64,000 bases of DNA from Sipunculus nudus. Lineage: Eukaryota > Annelida > Sipuncula > Golfingiida > Sipunculidae. Where the stretch lies: NCBI GenBank assembly GCA_026874595.1, contig CM049316.1, forward strand, positions 40,120,695 to 40,184,694. The letters are read 5' to 3'. Shown in pieces: positions 11,360 to 23,262 of the stretch. A program made the position numbers and the translations under genes. The notes under the pieces were generated by a model. The model worked only from the letters and a program-made list of their open reading frames with translations. It searched no databases and was not told where the DNA came from. How positions within the stretch are numbered: the stretch's first letter is position 1; each line of letters begins with the position of its first letter.

Positions 11360-14300
11360 GTATGTGAGAGTATCTGTCAATCATTGTTGTACTCGAGTCC
11401 ATATAAGATCCACAAGTCTGAGTACCAGCAACTTGAGTCCAAGTCCACCTCCTTCAAGTCCAAGTGTTTTGTAACTCGATTCCAAGTCCGAGTCCAAAAT
11501 AAATATCTTTCATTACAATCCAAAATGTAAATTTTAGATAGTCATGTGTGGTAAATGTTTACGCCAACCTGCTTTTTCTTTAATGTTTGATCACATTAAG
11601 CTCAATAGAAAGCTTGGTATATTCAGGTTAAAATTGTTTTTGTAATATTCTTTCAATATTCCGCACATATACATTAAGAGTGTATTTTCCACTATTTTCT
11701 TTTCTACTGACGTGACTTCTCAATTCCTGACTTCTGATTCCGAGTATAGGTCCGGGTCCAGGACCCTCGATTTCTGCATCACTAATTGATGCCAACGTGA
11801 ATATCATTCACCTGTCAAAAAATTTGGCTCGACTACTTGAGATACATACTTAAATTGGACTCAAGCACCCTTTGCTATGACAAAAATATAATGACATGAA
11901 CTGGCATGTTTAACAATACAAACTATTTCTGAAATTGGACTTAGTTTTAAAAACAATAGTTTTAATTGAGTGAAAAATTACTCCTGCTTCCAGATATCAA
12001 ATTCATTTGCATATGAGCACCAGGTCCTCTGTAAAATTAATAATGTTTGTGTTGATTATATGCGTCATTTCAAGAACTGAAGCTCTTCTTTGTACAGTAA
12101 AACCACGCCTAACGACCACCTCGATCTATCGACCACCTCAGTATAACGACCACTTGTTCACGGTCCCAATTCGTTTTTACTCTTTATATCAGACCTCGAT
12201 CAGACGACCTTCTCGAAAATGCGACCACTTCATCAAGGTTGGTGGTCGCAATTTCGAGGATTCGAATTATTTGTCCTGACAAGCTTGAGAAATTTCATGT
12301 ATTGTTTTAGGGCAAAATTACAAAAAAAATAATATTAAAACATTTTTTATGTGTTGTGGCCTTACTGTGATATCGGTTACAGTTGGCGCAGATCCTGCCC
12401 ACGGAGGAAAACTTTCTGCTCTTATTCAGACGAGACAACCCACTGGAATCAAGCGTGGAGTTTATGAAGGTAAGCACTTTTTTATCATTACTGCGGTACT
12501 GCTGTGGCGCTGTGTTCTTTGTCTTTCATGGGTCATTTACTGCGGTTGTCTTTTTGTTTCGAAATCGCAGTATTCGCTAAATGGGAACTGTCTCGAAAAT
12601 AAATCCTTCGTGAATAAGAGACCCATCGTGGAAGGTAAATCAAAATGTTAATGAGCGATATTAGGTTATACTAAATAATAACATATCTTATCAAAGATCT
12701 GTATTTTAATTGAAATCAGATCTTTAAATTTATCTGTCATAAATAAACAATGATTTCAACTCTTTCCATGTTCAATTTTTCAATTATTAAATATCCCAAC
12801 GTATTATCTTGTATAATTAATTCATATGATAGTGGTTCATTTGTGTTGGCTTTTTATACCACGAGATCGCGAAATTGAAACCCTCGCGAAACGATGAAAC
12901 AATGAAGACCGCGAACTTTAACCCCTCGAAAATGAAGCTAACCACATCATGATCTAGGATTTTAAATATAATGATTTATTTTCATTTTATATAGTTATTA
13001 GTCAAATGGATTCCTGGTGTAGGGCATGGCAGGACATATCGATTTACATATATGCACCCACCACTATGTCATTATGCAGGATATCAAACAATTGGAATAC
13101 TCCTTGTAACAGAAGTGGACTCCCCCTGTTCCCCAGTGGGTATTGCTTTAACTGAGTTGACTCTTCACTCAATACCAAGTGCTCTAATGACCTCTACAAA
13201 TGACCTCTGTGGACAGCAGCGAAACGTACAGAGGCTAAACATGACTATCTGTATTCTTAATTATAGTACTTGGTTACGACTATGGAAAACTTAATATAAG
13301 ACCGCAAGCACTATACCTTTACCTCAGAAACTTTCCAAAGGACTTAAAATTCAGTGTAAGCAGTACAAGTTTTCACTTAATAAAAACAATTATTCTCAAT
13401 TTGGACCAAATTCCTATAATAAATCATGGGTCACTAAAGAGTTCAGAGAATTACTAGATAAGAAAAGAAACATTTACTAGATAAAGATAATATGCAGTTG
13501 AGGAATGTAAAAAAAAGAGATAAGGAAATGTATCTATATTTGTAAACAAAACTACAAGAATAAAGTATAGGGCTTATTTGAGAGAATGATTCATAATCGG
13601 AATGGAAAGATTTGAAAACCCTTACTGGCTGCGTCAAGAAGACTGTCTTACCTGAACCATAAAACATTAGTTAGTATTGTAATGAATTGAACAATTTCTA
13701 TGCCCGGTTTGACAAACAGGATTTTTCAAATGTGTGTACATCTCTGCAGAATCATCTAGAAGTCAGGGGTGATGATATAAAGAACAGGATGTTATGAAGG
13801 TCTTTAACAAGGTTGGGCCCAGACAAATTGAATGGAAAGGTTTTCAAAGAGTGCAGTAAGGAATTCGCACCCATATTCACCCAGTTGTTTCAAATTTCAT
13901 TAAATACGGGATATGTTCCAGTCATTTGGAAAACTTAAGAAATTATACCACTTGCTAAAACAATTCCCCAAAGGTTTTAAAGGACTTCAGACCAGTGGCA
14001 CGTTTTGTTTTTATTGGTTTCAAAAGTTTGTTATCTCACAATTTTTTTTCATTTTCTTCAGGTTTGGCGCCATTTTGACAAAGACTGCAGTGGTTACATA
14101 GAAGCAGACGAATTAAAGGTAGGAACGTTATTATGTCCGCTCTTTGTCACCTTGAATATTTTTTTCACAAGAATTTATAGGTTAAACATGGTCATGTGTC
14201 TTATATAATACTCTTTTACATTAGAACTTTATTTTCAGTAATAAAAGGCGTATCATCTAACTACTTTTCAGTAATAGAGTGCTATTGTATGTTTCACTTA

Positions 14301-17300
14301 AATACGGATGCAAGGCTGGAAGTGGTATAAGGGGCTTCTATAGGGGGGCAACGAGGTGGAAGTGGCGAAACGATGAAGGGGAGAGAGCAGGCCTGCCAAG
14401 TCACTCTTTTTTTAAAGATTTCCTTTTTAGATGATTTCTTAACAATGACGCTAATGAGTCTTTTCATATTTTCAGCAGCACTCTTTTTCTCCCTTTTTAG
14501 TGAAAGAATTCCGATAATTAATATTTCTCTCCTGCTTTAACAGTCCTCTTAGAACACGAGCAGGACTCTCAGTAATCTTTGTGTGTGCATGTGTCCAGCA
14601 TGTGTCACAACATGTAGAAATTTCCCATATTATCACCCAGGGGGTGTGCACCATGTATGTAAATGACTTTTGGGAATGATACATGTACTTATTTGTACTA
14701 TGCGAAGCACATCTTTGTTCAGTCTGTGATAAAAAATACTAAATTGCCGCTAATTTCACTCATTTTCACCCTGTATTTCAAAGAAGTCTACTTTTTTCTA
14801 GAGCACGTGCTCTTTTTTTCAGTCATATACCTTTGGTAGGCCTAGAGAGAATATAGGAGGGGTATACATGGTGTGGAAACATTTAGCAAATGTTAACTCT
14901 AGTGTATGCATTCATGGAAATGTCAGTTCATCATCATTGTTGGATTTTGTTTTATCAGATGTATCCGTTACATGTGCCACAATAAACCCTGTTCGACCCG
15001 GCATTTGAAAATCGTTCAGTATGTCGATATCTTACCGGAAAATCAAATTCAACAGTAGTAGTCGAAATTTTTCACCAGCTGTTTAGAACAAAAACACATC
15101 ATAAACTGAATAGGTTTACAACACTTTATGACTTATCAAATTCTCGATAATGTTCTGGCATTCAAAGGTAGTAGATCAGAAAATAACAGATTCGTTTCAC
15201 TCGGAGCGCAAGTCTTTGATTGGCCCAGTTGCCGTTATAACGAATGCAAGATCTGTAGTAGCATGGCTTATCGATAGCCTGATATACAGGAAGATGTGTG
15301 AACAAGAATTGTATGGAATACAGTGTAATAATTCAATGCCCAGGTAGCAGTTTAATATTTTTCACTTTTCAGGGCCTGCCTTAGTGTTGACAAGTAAGGC
15401 TTTGATAATCTTTTCATGTATTTTCGTTTTATCTGAAGGACTTCTTGAACCATCTGCTCCACGAAGCCAAAAGAGACGTTTTGATATCAGAAGAAAAGTT
15501 AATTGAATACACCGACACAATGGTATGTATTTTGTCCGCAAATTTTCCACTTTACGATTTAAACTGACTTTTGTTATTTACACTTTCATTTAAAGTGACA
15601 TAATCAGGAGCAATAGTATACTTATTCTTTCACACTGTTAGTGTTGTTTTGCTTTAGTCAAAAGTTTCCCAGCAAAACCACCCCAACACACAGTCTCAGT
15701 TCCTCGTATACGGCTGTTTAACATCTTGTTATGGGTCTACGTGTCGGTAAACACAGTCCACGTGTCTGTTTACCATAACAAGGCCGCGTGATCAGAGGTC
15801 CGACTGTGAACCTAAGCAGGCGGTGTTTCCGCCAGCGTGTGATGTATTACATTTTTTGGGGGTTAAGTCAATCAGGGCATCTCCTAATTGAGGTATTGTG
15901 GCCGGGCGATGCACGGGCTGTGTTTATGTTGACACCTTTGATCGCGCCCGGTGCACTGTTTTTAACGCTCGTTTACAGGCGTAGCAAACGGTTTCAGGGC
16001 AATATTTTAGCAGGTAAAATTTTATTTTAAAGGGAAGAATCTATTTTTCATGTTAATTCAACATGCTTTATAGGTGATTGGGCCCCTTTAAAGTGGCATG
16101 ACTGAATGCACATTTATCACATGCGCGGTATATTTCAACCAAAGTTTGCATGGAGATTTGTTATAAGTTCAACATTAAATGTTTTGTGGAGGTAAGTAGT
16201 TAAGATCTTTAAAGGTCCTTGAAGGTTTGTAGATAATTAAAATGGGTGCTAAAATGTTCGACATATTTACTAAATAATGTAAAACCTTGATCTAAAGGGC
16301 TAAAATCGAGCTAGTAAGTTTTGCAAATAGACCAATCTTATGCATTATAGTGAAAACAAATGGAACTAATATTTGATTTTGGTTAAAGGGGCGTGAAGCA
16401 TGGTCGGAATAACAAAACATTAGCACCACTTTTGCAATAATGGTTCGAACACAGTCGAGGGGTAAAACGCTCGGCTCTCTCCCCTGGCGACCCGGGCTCG
16501 ATCCCTCGAGTAGCCATTAGAATGGGTTGTATTTGCCGTCCATGGCCGGTGGTTTTCTCCGGGTTCTCCGGTTTCCTCCACCCCTACAGATCCTACCATT
16601 TCAGTCATGGAGAGTGCCTTGATTAGTTTTATAACTATCTGAACAATCCATGTAAAATAAATAAGTTTATATTATTATTTACAGTTATCAGATGATATCG
16701 GATGTTCTTCATGGGGAGACCAATTATTTAAATCAGTGATAATAATGATCATGACCAAATCATTCCTTTGGCTGTTTGCGTTGCATGCCGTTGGGTAACA
16801 TCGTTCACGGGGCGCAATGCAAATTTCTTTTACTTAAAGTGACCCGATTCCCATGCAGAAAACATTTGATATGTACCAAATGGTGATTATGACTAATGTA
16901 GACCAGGTATGATAATCTTTATCTAAATTACGACGCATAATTCAAATCATTCCTGGTCAGAGTCAGAACATGGTTGATAATTAAGACTAGGTTATGATTA
17001 AAACTGCCTTTCATGTCATTTTAGCTGCAGTTATTTGACGCAAACAAGGACGGAAAACTCCAGTTGAGCGAAATGGCCAAGTGAGTAGGTTATGTTCATT
17101 TTAGGAGTATTTTATTTTCGAGGCCATTCTTCCACAGAAGTCATCCAGGTCACATTGCACTAGATAGGGAACTAGGTCACATTACTTCATATAAGGATCG
17201 ACTCCACATTATTTGTATAAATAAAAAAGGCAACATAACCTAAAATAAGGAACAATGACATAATACGTCGCATCAAGGATCGAGGTATCATTACATTTAT

Positions 17301-19831
17301 TATGGATTGTGGTCAAATTACTTCTGTTAAGGATCGAACCCACAAAATTCATATAAGGAACAAAACAAAATTACCTCACATAAGGACCAAGGTCACATTA
17401 CATTTGATATGAATTTAGGTCACATTACCTCAGACAAGGTTCGAAGTCGAGGTTCATTATCTCTTATAGGGATCGAGGCCACATGACTGGGATTGAGACC
17501 AGATCATCTCTTATAGTAAACCTCCGATAGGGATTTAGGTTACATCACCTGAGATTAAGGATCGAGGTAACGTTACCTCAGATAAGGATCGTATTCACAT
17601 AACCTCACAACAGCATCGATGCCACATCACCTGATATTGGGATTGAAGCCACATTACCTCTCTAATGATCGAGCATTATTACCTCGCATAGTGAATTAGA
17701 TAATGTTACCTGAGTTAGGGATCGAGGCGAACTTTTTTCCAGATGAGACATGATGTATAATTCATTTTTTTTTTTTTTAGAAAAAAATGGAAACATTTAC
17801 TCAGAGCCCTGATTATGTCTTAGTTTGCAAATGACCATGTGAATGATTCATTTTCCAAAAGAAAAGTACTTTTTAGTGCCAAGGCATTTCATATGCTTAT
17901 GTCAAGATGTAAATATATTTCTATATGAGACACACATACAGTGAACAATTTCTCAAACGAAAAAAAAAATTTAATTGTCTGACATGCATGTAACTAATTG
18001 GACCATTTCACCTCATTATGATCTGTACATAACATTGGCCATTAAATGTCCAGTGTTTTTTTCTTAATCAAACAACTTTTATTGAAGAAGAATTTCTGTA
18101 TTTTAATAACTTAATATACTAGTGTTACACAAACATGTACAGAAACCTTTGTATTTCCCAGACTTCTTCCTGTTAGAGAGAACTTTTTGTGCAGACCGAT
18201 ATTCAAGGTAAGAACTACTGTTAATTAACACCAGATTAATTAAAGTCTTTGCTTCAAATCAGGTGTAATTAAGTACTATGTAGATGGGTCTTCCACAAGA
18301 CTAAGAACAACAGTGTGTTCAGACAATTTGACACGTTTTGCTCCACATATGTGTAAAAAACAGTGTACATATATGCGCCGATGCAAATACAGTTTAAATG
18401 AACCAGATTGAAAACTATGTTTAAACCACTCCCGCACATCAATATCACCAGTGCAAAATACAGGAATATTAAAAGGGGCACACCCAAAAAAATTCTACAG
18501 AGTCACTGCCCCTATATTTTCAAAAATATATATTTGTTATTGGGAGTGAACGCAAGGTTCTTGGTATTTATCTGAGGATTTTCTGAATCCCTAAACATGG
18601 GTTCCGTATTTCTTTTTATTCATAAAGATATCACTGAGAATAGATCAAACAGTGATTGATTCAAATGCACCATTTCAAGGTTGTTTTGCTTTTAAAAATT
18701 TCTTAAATTGTTTCTAGACCAGTTAATTAAAACATAAAGATAAAAGCAATTCGACAGGCAGGTCAATATTTTTGTTTTGGTCCCAGTTTCCGTAAGTTAA
18801 TTTTCTTTTGATGGGGCTTTAATTCTTTAAAAAGCATATTTTGAATGTAATTTTATAATATAGATTTACCCGTTTCCATCTACAGGGCGCTAACAGGATT
18901 ACCCGAAAGGACATAGACCGGGTATTTGATTTATACGACAGAGTGAGTAGTCACCGTTTTCTTTTACTTATGCTGCTTGCTGAAATAGAATTGATCCTTT
19001 GTTTAAGCTGCCTTAGAGGCCAAAGTAAACACCTCCAAAGTCAAAAAGCTTGCTTTGTACTTTCAGGCACCGTGGCAATATGGAGTTGCCGGGAAACCGA
19101 ATTATAATGGCAAATGTGGGTTCAAGAAGCGTGTATTCCTTCATATTAACTCTGTAGTTATGCTCTGTTACATAGTGTATGGTTTTCGGTTATTCCTTGA
19201 GTGAATGGCTAAGTAAATATATGGTCGTTTTAAGACATCAGAGAATGTATGCATTGAGAGAGTGTGGCACTTCCGGGGTTCCAGTGATTCATCACTCGCT
19301 CACTTTAAACGAGCGAGTCACGCATGCGCAGTTGATCCCATCCATGAGACATCTCGATTTCGATACAATCATTTAAATTCTCTGATTTCCATTCGCATAA
19401 ACTACATATGGTAAATACTGAAATGACTGGAAATACTTTGACACTATACCGGTAGTGTCCCTGTCATAAACACGGGGACACTGTTTCCGGCCTTCACATA
19501 CTTAACGTACGGCCGGGGCTCCGGGATAGACTGCCCAGTGCATATACATGATTTACTGCTTAACCCATAAGCCATTCACTGTGGTATAAGGAGAAATTTC
19601 AGCACGGTTTAAAAGAATTCCCCGCGTGTTGCCCAGGGGTGAGCTTATCCGGTTCGTCTCTGAAATTATGAAGGTAAAACTTTTTTCTGTTACCTATTCT
19701 TTTATCGTTAATACAGGACAAGAATGGCTCAATAGAAAACGAAGAACTTCACGGGTTTCTAAAGGACCTCCTGGCACTTATCAAAGAGGTAGTGTATTTT
19801 TGTAATCACGACGAAAGGCTTACTTATTTTA

Positions 19832-19884
<53 letters not shown>

Positions 19885-20163
19885 ACATACAATATTAAGG
19901 GGACAATCTTTTTTTTAGGCATTAGGAGTACAATTTGAATCGTTCATATGGGAAAAATGAAGTCAAAAGGGCAAAAATTGTTCTTGATCATGTGAAGAAA
20001 TGAAATTCTGATCTAAACATAATGGTTGCTAATGTCACATCAACCAATTTTCAATTTTTTTATCACTAAAAATATGTTAGATATAAGGGGGACCACGTAT
20101 GGTCCCCTTAAACCTTAGCAGTCCCATGTTGCAGCGTTTAAAGGGAGATGGGTCTACCTAATG

Positions 20164-20227
<64 letters not shown>

Positions 20228-20886
20228 CCACGCAAACATTTTACTCAGGGGAAAATATTTGGGAGATCGGAATTCGAACTCAAGAAGTCCAGGTGGCGCA
20301 CTTAACCGGCATTATTACCGTTTCGTTAGTAAATCAAGGTTCAGCAGCAAGTCATTTAAAGGCGCTTCCATTCACTTATTCGACCCGTAGTCCCAGGTAC
20401 ACTCCTGCCTATTAGAATGTGCGCTTTAAATATTCTTTGATGACGTTCCTAAAGTCGGATCAATCGCCCATTCCCGAAATGCCATAAAATTTTCATGAGA
20501 TTATGTTGAAGAACAAACAATTATGTTGTGAACATGAACACGAACACACCATCACACATACACACGAACTTGATTTAACGCATAAACTCCTGGCTAAGGG
20601 ACTTAACGAAAGATGTAATCTGACCGAGGGGTATAAAACTACTCATCAGCAACAGTCTATTTTAAGAAATAACATACCCTTATATTTCTTTTAGGATTAT
20701 GACACTGAGGACGTGACCTTTATGAAGTCGGCAATAATGGATGCCTGGGACAAAGACCACGACGGCAAGATCAACAAGGACGAGTTGACAATGTTGCTTC
20801 TCCACCAGGGGCGCTTACAGTCCGAGTCCAGAGAACTGGCTCAGACGGAACCTCCGATGACGCCGGATGAGTTGGATGACCTGTAG
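11270..20886 (+). CDS. CALB1/CALB2-like: Calbindin/calretinin-like EF-hand protein (5'-partial, nine exons)
   Basis: Six-EF-hand cytosolic calcium buffer/sensor related to calbindin-28K, calretinin and insect calbindin-32. Joined exons are 11270-11359, 12383-12469, 14062-14118, 15439-15522, 17025-17080, 18162-18207, 18886-18942, 19717-19788 and 20695-20886, with GT-AG introns and consistent phases, giving 246 residues ending in TAG. The family signature LAQILPTEENFLLLFR (exon 2) and its internal echo LLPVRENFL (exon 6) identify the group. Five loops are visible, EF2 to EF6, and all keep acidic or Asn ligands at positions 1, 3 and 5 (Ser at 5 in EF3) and Glu at 12. EF6 (DKDHDGKINKDE) is canonical, whereas it is degenerate in vertebrate calretinin. 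EF2 has Asn instead of Gly at position 6. A 23-residue acidic/polar tail follows EF6. The N-terminal exon or exons with EF1 and the start codon are missing from what I can see. Secretagogin is a less likely alternative. Confidence 0.93.
11385..11790. repeat. Dispersed CTTGGACTCGA-rich repeat, copy B (intronic)
   Basis: GACTCGAGTCC-type motifs cluster at about 11388-11505 and again at about 11740-11775, around an A+T-rich middle. This is the same design as copy A. It begins about 30 bp after the exon donor. Confidence 0.45.
12095..12262. mobile_element. Partial mariner/pogo-like MITE
   Basis: Starts TA-CAGTAAAACCACGCCTAAC and carries several ACGACCACC subterminal motifs. The motif also occurs inverted near 12241 (GGTGGTCG). 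The expected right terminus is not present, so the copy is truncated or decayed. Related motifs occur in the complete element at 42253-42411. Confidence 0.45.
12383..12469 (+). CDS. CALB1/CALB2-like: Calbindin-like exon with family signature
   Basis: The acceptor is TTACAG (ends 12382) and the donor GTAAGC. It encodes 29 residues starting LAQILPTEENFLLLFR, nearly identical to the vertebrate calretinin linker. A second AG at 12390-12391 would drop LAQ and is less likely, because LAQ is conserved. Confidence 0.95.
12859..12933. repeat. GCGAAA/CTCGCGAAA repeat scrap
   Basis: A short block with CGCGAAATTGAAACCCTCGCGAAA-type motifs. A similar scrap is at about 22248-22330. Probably remnants of a common non-autonomous element. 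Confidence 0.3.
13320..14035 (+). mobile_element. LINE ORF2 remnant (reverse transcriptase), intronic
   Basis: Successive plus-strand frames read WVTKEFRELLDKK, then WKDLKTLTG, then ELNNFYARFDKQDFSNVC, then GPDKLNGKVFKECSKEFAP, then PVIWKT. This is the linker and N-terminal reverse-transcriptase order of jockey/L2/CR1-type non-LTR elements. Frameshifts and stops interrupt it. The sequence ends just before the calbindin exon at 14062, on the same strand as that gene. It is dead and 5'- and 3'-truncated. Confidence 0.85.
14062..14118 (+). CDS. CALB1/CALB2-like: Calbindin-like exon with EF-hand 3
   Basis: The acceptor is TTCTTCAG and the donor GTAGGA. It encodes the 19 residues VWRHFDKDCSGYIEADELK, a canonical EF loop (Asp1, Asp3, Ser5, Glu12) preceded by the typical WRxFD helix end. 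Confidence 0.95.
15439..15522 (+). CDS. CALB1/CALB2-like: Calbindin-like exon, EF3-EF4 linker
   Basis: The acceptor is CTGAAG, preceded by a T-rich tract, and the donor GTATGT. Its 28 residues begin DFLNHLLHEAK and end KLIEYTDTM, matching the calretinin segment between EF3 and EF4. Confidence 0.93.
15589..16093. mobile_element. Possible TTTAAAG-ended MITE (intronic)
   Basis: The left end TTTAAAGTGACATAATC faces a right end whose reverse complement is TTTAAAGGGGCCCAATC, about 500 bp apart. A left-end-like copy (GGGGACATAATCAGGATCAA) recurs at about 23713. There is an internal hairpin at about 15727-15783 (CTTGTTATGG/CCATAACAAG). No transposase is present. Confidence 0.4.
16438..16678 (+). mobile_element. 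tRNA-derived SINE, family 2 (intronic)
   Basis: A tRNA-like head contains GTCGAGGGGTAAAACGC (A-box-like) and GGGCTCGATCCC (B-box-like). It is followed by the core GGTTTTCTCCGGGTTCTCCG and an A+T-rich tail. Related copies occur at 53426-53745 and, truncated, at 23155-23262 and about 37280-37470. Confidence 0.7.
17025..17080 (+). CDS. CALB1/CALB2-like: Calbindin-like exon with EF-hand 4
   Basis: The acceptor is ATTTTAG and the donor GTGAGT. It encodes LQLFDANKDGKLQLSEMA plus two bases of a Lys codon completed by the next exon. The EF loop DANKDGKLQLSE is canonical. Confidence 0.95.
17130..17735. repeat. Diverged ~36-45-bp minisatellite in intron 5
   Basis: Imperfect tandem units are built on AAGGATCGAGGTCACATTAC followed by CTCAGA/CTCATA. 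At least a dozen are recognisable, with indels and substitutions. There is no reading frame. Confidence 0.75.
18162..18207 (+). CDS. CALB1/CALB2-like: Calbindin-like exon, LLPVRENFL linker
   Basis: The acceptor is TTTCCCAG and the donor GTAAGA. One base completes the Lys codon, then LLPVRENFLCRPIFK follows. This echoes LLPVQENFLLKF of vertebrate calretinin after EF4. Confidence 0.93.
18886..18942 (+). CDS. CALB1/CALB2-like: Calbindin-like exon, start of EF-hand 5
   Basis: The acceptor is CTACAG and the donor GTGAGT. It encodes GANRITRKDIDRVFDLYDR. The EF5 loop starts at the last Asp and continues into the next exon. Confidence 0.93.
19717..19788 (+). CDS. CALB1/CALB2-like: Calbindin-like exon, rest of EF-hand 5
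   Basis: The acceptor is AATACAG and the donor GTAGTG, with 24 residues. Joined to the previous exon, the loop is DRDKNGSIENEE, which is canonical, followed by LHGFLKDLLALIKE. Confidence 0.93.
19838..19880. repeat. (AT)n microsatellite
   Basis: An AT run of about 42 bases within the last intron. Confidence 0.95.
20169..20225. repeat. (AT)n microsatellite
   Basis: An AT run of about 56 bases within the last intron. Confidence 0.95.
20450..20600 (-). repeat. Dispersed repeat sharing TTTCGGGAATGG motif
   Basis: On the minus strand it shares the order TTGTTC, CATGA, ATGGCATTTCGGGAATGG with copies at 46330-46470 (minus) and 46990-47080 (plus). Family unknown. Confidence 0.4.
20695..20886 (+). 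CDS. CALB1/CALB2-like: Calbindin-like terminal exon with EF-hand 6 and stop
   Basis: The acceptor is TTTTAG. Sixty-three residues end in TAG. The EF6 loop DKDHDGKINKDE keeps every ligand position. The tail ends MTPDELDDL. The reading frame and EF spacing agree with the previous exons. Confidence 0.95.
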   Translation, partial: DYDTEDVTFMKSAIMDAWDKDHDGKINKDELTMLLLHQGRLQSESRELAQTEPPMTPDELDDL

Positions 20887-22482
20887 CTAAATGGTGCTAC
20901 GCGTGGCATGTACGTGACAGCTGACACCAATGTAGCTCCTGTGTAGAAAACTGTTTTGACACACAGAATATTATTTTGTTTTATGAATACCTTTCTCCAG
21001 GGTGTATTCATGAGTTATATACTATAAAACAGGCTGGAAATATGTTAATTTTTCAGTCACTGGTGCTCAGTTCATCAATACCATCGTCATGTATTGTGAC
21101 CTCGTCACTTTAGGCTAAGTTTAAGCTGCAAAACTTTCAAAAATCGATATAATGTAATTAAAAACTGCATTATGTTCTCCAAAACAGCTCTCTGAGGGAG
21201 TGGCAAAAGGTTTTGTACGTACACTTTTCTATGTCTGTAATGTTTAATTGTCATGAATCGAGATTTTATCTGTGAAGTTAATCTAGTCTTTTTTATTGTT
21301 GGGTACACCCCTTTGTTTAAAATACCGCATACTTCACGTTATCGTAATACACGTATTCATATGTTTCCTGTCCATCAGGTAGTTTTTGTGGATGACCAAG
21401 CCACTTGCGCATGCGCATAGATATTCAGTACCTCCACACTTCAATTAGGCTAGGTTTTCTGCTATGATGCACATTTGTTATGCTACGTGTCCTTAGTCAG
21501 TAGTCCAGTTAATTTTTCGATCTGGAATATCACTGGTTATCAATATATTGCACACGGACTTTAAACAAAGATGGTCAAGTTTTTTTTACTAGAATGTTAT
21601 ATTATAGGTCGGTGTGACCGTTGCCCTAGCACCAGAGTTCGGCATTACGGACATCCTAGAAATCCATGTACCTTTTATTAAATTTCATGTGATTATATCA
21701 TTTCAAAAAAAGAATTCTCATTTGTTCATTGTTTTATGGAGTTAAATGACACTCTTAATGTTAATAAATATTCATTTAAATATGTGTTATATTTATGACT
21801 GTGTTAGGTTTAATTGTATCATTCTGAGGAAATGGTATGGCCAAAGTTGTGTAGATAATACCATCGATCGGAATATTCTTCATGAGTGACTAAAATTTTC
21901 GATATTAATGTAAAGGAAATTATCACGACAAAATAACCATCGTGGATAAAACACCCCACCTTACAGCAGATTAATCATTCATTAAGTCGCCTCATTTGTA
22001 CATTATCCGTGCCTATTTATAATATTGATATTATAAATAACAGCAGAGCTTTTATTTTATTACTCAACAAAAATGTATACAATACATATCATATATTGAT
22101 ATTAGCTTTCAAAAATGGACCGAAATACAATCGTTTGTTCATTTAGGAATTTATCAGATTGTTAAAATCTGTTACAAGTATATGACCAATATAACAGCAT
22201 ATTCAATCATTTCCAATAATTAAATAATTATCTGTTATTCTAGGGAGAGATCGCGAAAACGGAACCTTCGCAACACACAGAAAAACCTGAAAACTGCGGT
22301 ACTTTAAACCCAAGAACACGAAACCAAACACGGTATACCAGTTTGTATTGTCGGACCGGTATTCTCTGGAACGGAACGTTTATTTGTTCATCTTGGATAG
22401 GAATACCAGACTTGCTATCAATTCTGAATTAGGAACTGAATTTAAGGGAAGATGTTTATGAATTGGAATTAATCATAGTTGC
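20887..22482 (+). other. Calbindin-like gene 3' UTR/3' flank
   Basis: No coding feature is recognised. ATTAAA at 21677-21682 and AATAAA at 21763-21768 are candidate poly(A) signals, about 0.8-0.9 kb after the stop. The true transcript end is not determined. Confidence 0.4.
21763..21768 (+). terminator. Candidate poly(A) signal AATAAA
   Basis: This is the first exact AATAAA noticed downstream of the calbindin-like stop codon, inside a T/A-rich stretch. Motif only. Confidence 0.3.
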
Positions 22483-23145
22483 AAAGTAAGTGGCCCATGG
22501 GCCATGACGCTCAGCTGAATTTGACATGTATTATAAGTGACCTCATTTCAGGATGAAAGTAGACTTGCCATGGACCTCCCTGGATTTTTACAATAGGTTT
22601 CGAAGAAAATGGATATAATTTGTATCCTGTCTGATTGAGTGCTCAGATTCAAATTTTTAGCCCATAGAATACAGCCTATTATGTTACCATGAGCTAGTTA
22701 TAAGATTCAGAGGAGATTTTATCAAGAATCTACATGAATGTTGCGTTTGAAGATTCTAGGCCTACGTTGGCTCAAAATCATGTTTACTGCCCGTAGGTTG
22801 CGCAATATAGGTCACTATGACCTAATATCAGGTTTCCAAGGACATTTGCCTAGGACCTCCCTGAATGTTACAATAGAAGATTCTAGGCCTAACGGATACA
22901 ATTTGTGCCCCGCCTGACTGTCAGGGTGCTCAAACCATGTTTTCGGCCCCTATGTCGCAAAATATTTGTCACCATGACCTAATTCCAGGTTTCCAAGGAG
23001 ATTTGTCAACAAACTCCCTCGATGTACATATAGACTTTTTTTTAGGTCTAACAGTTACGATTTGTGCCCTGTTAATGGATGGACGGACAAAGGGTGATTG
23101 ATTAAACTCAGATGACTTGCAGTCAGCTGAGCTTAAAAAAAACTT
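22483..23145 (+). repeat. Dispersed CCCATGGGYCATGACGCTCAGCTGA repeat, copy 1
   Basis: The left end contains CCCATGGGCCATGACGCTCA and the right end GATGACTTGCAGTCAGCTGA. Between them are about four degenerate sub-repeats of 140-180 bp carrying GGTTTCCAAGG, GGACCTCCCTG and AGATTCTAGGCC motifs. Further copies are at 56991-57656, 60527-60970 and 62403-62690. There is no coding potential; probably a mobile repeat of unknown class. Confidence 0.7.
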
Positions 23146-23154
23146 AAATCGGGG

Positions 23155-23262
23155 CTTGGACAGTCGAGGGAAAAAACGCTCGGCTGTATCCGATGGCGAC
23201 CCGGGTTCGATCCCCGGCTTTGCTGTGAGTAAGTTGTAGCTGTGGGTGGTTTTCACTAGATG
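23155..23262 (+). mobile_element. Truncated tRNA-SINE, family 2
   Basis: The head GTCGAGGGAAAAAACGCTCG and B-box-like GGGTTCGATCCCC match the SINE at 16438. The 3' core is lost soon after GTGGGTGGTTTTC. Confidence 0.6.

Noticed and set aside
12383-12651. Longer coding exon reading past 12469
   Set aside because: A strong GTAAGC donor at 12470 and direct homology of the next exon (VWRHFDKD) to the residues that follow in calretinin fix the exon end.
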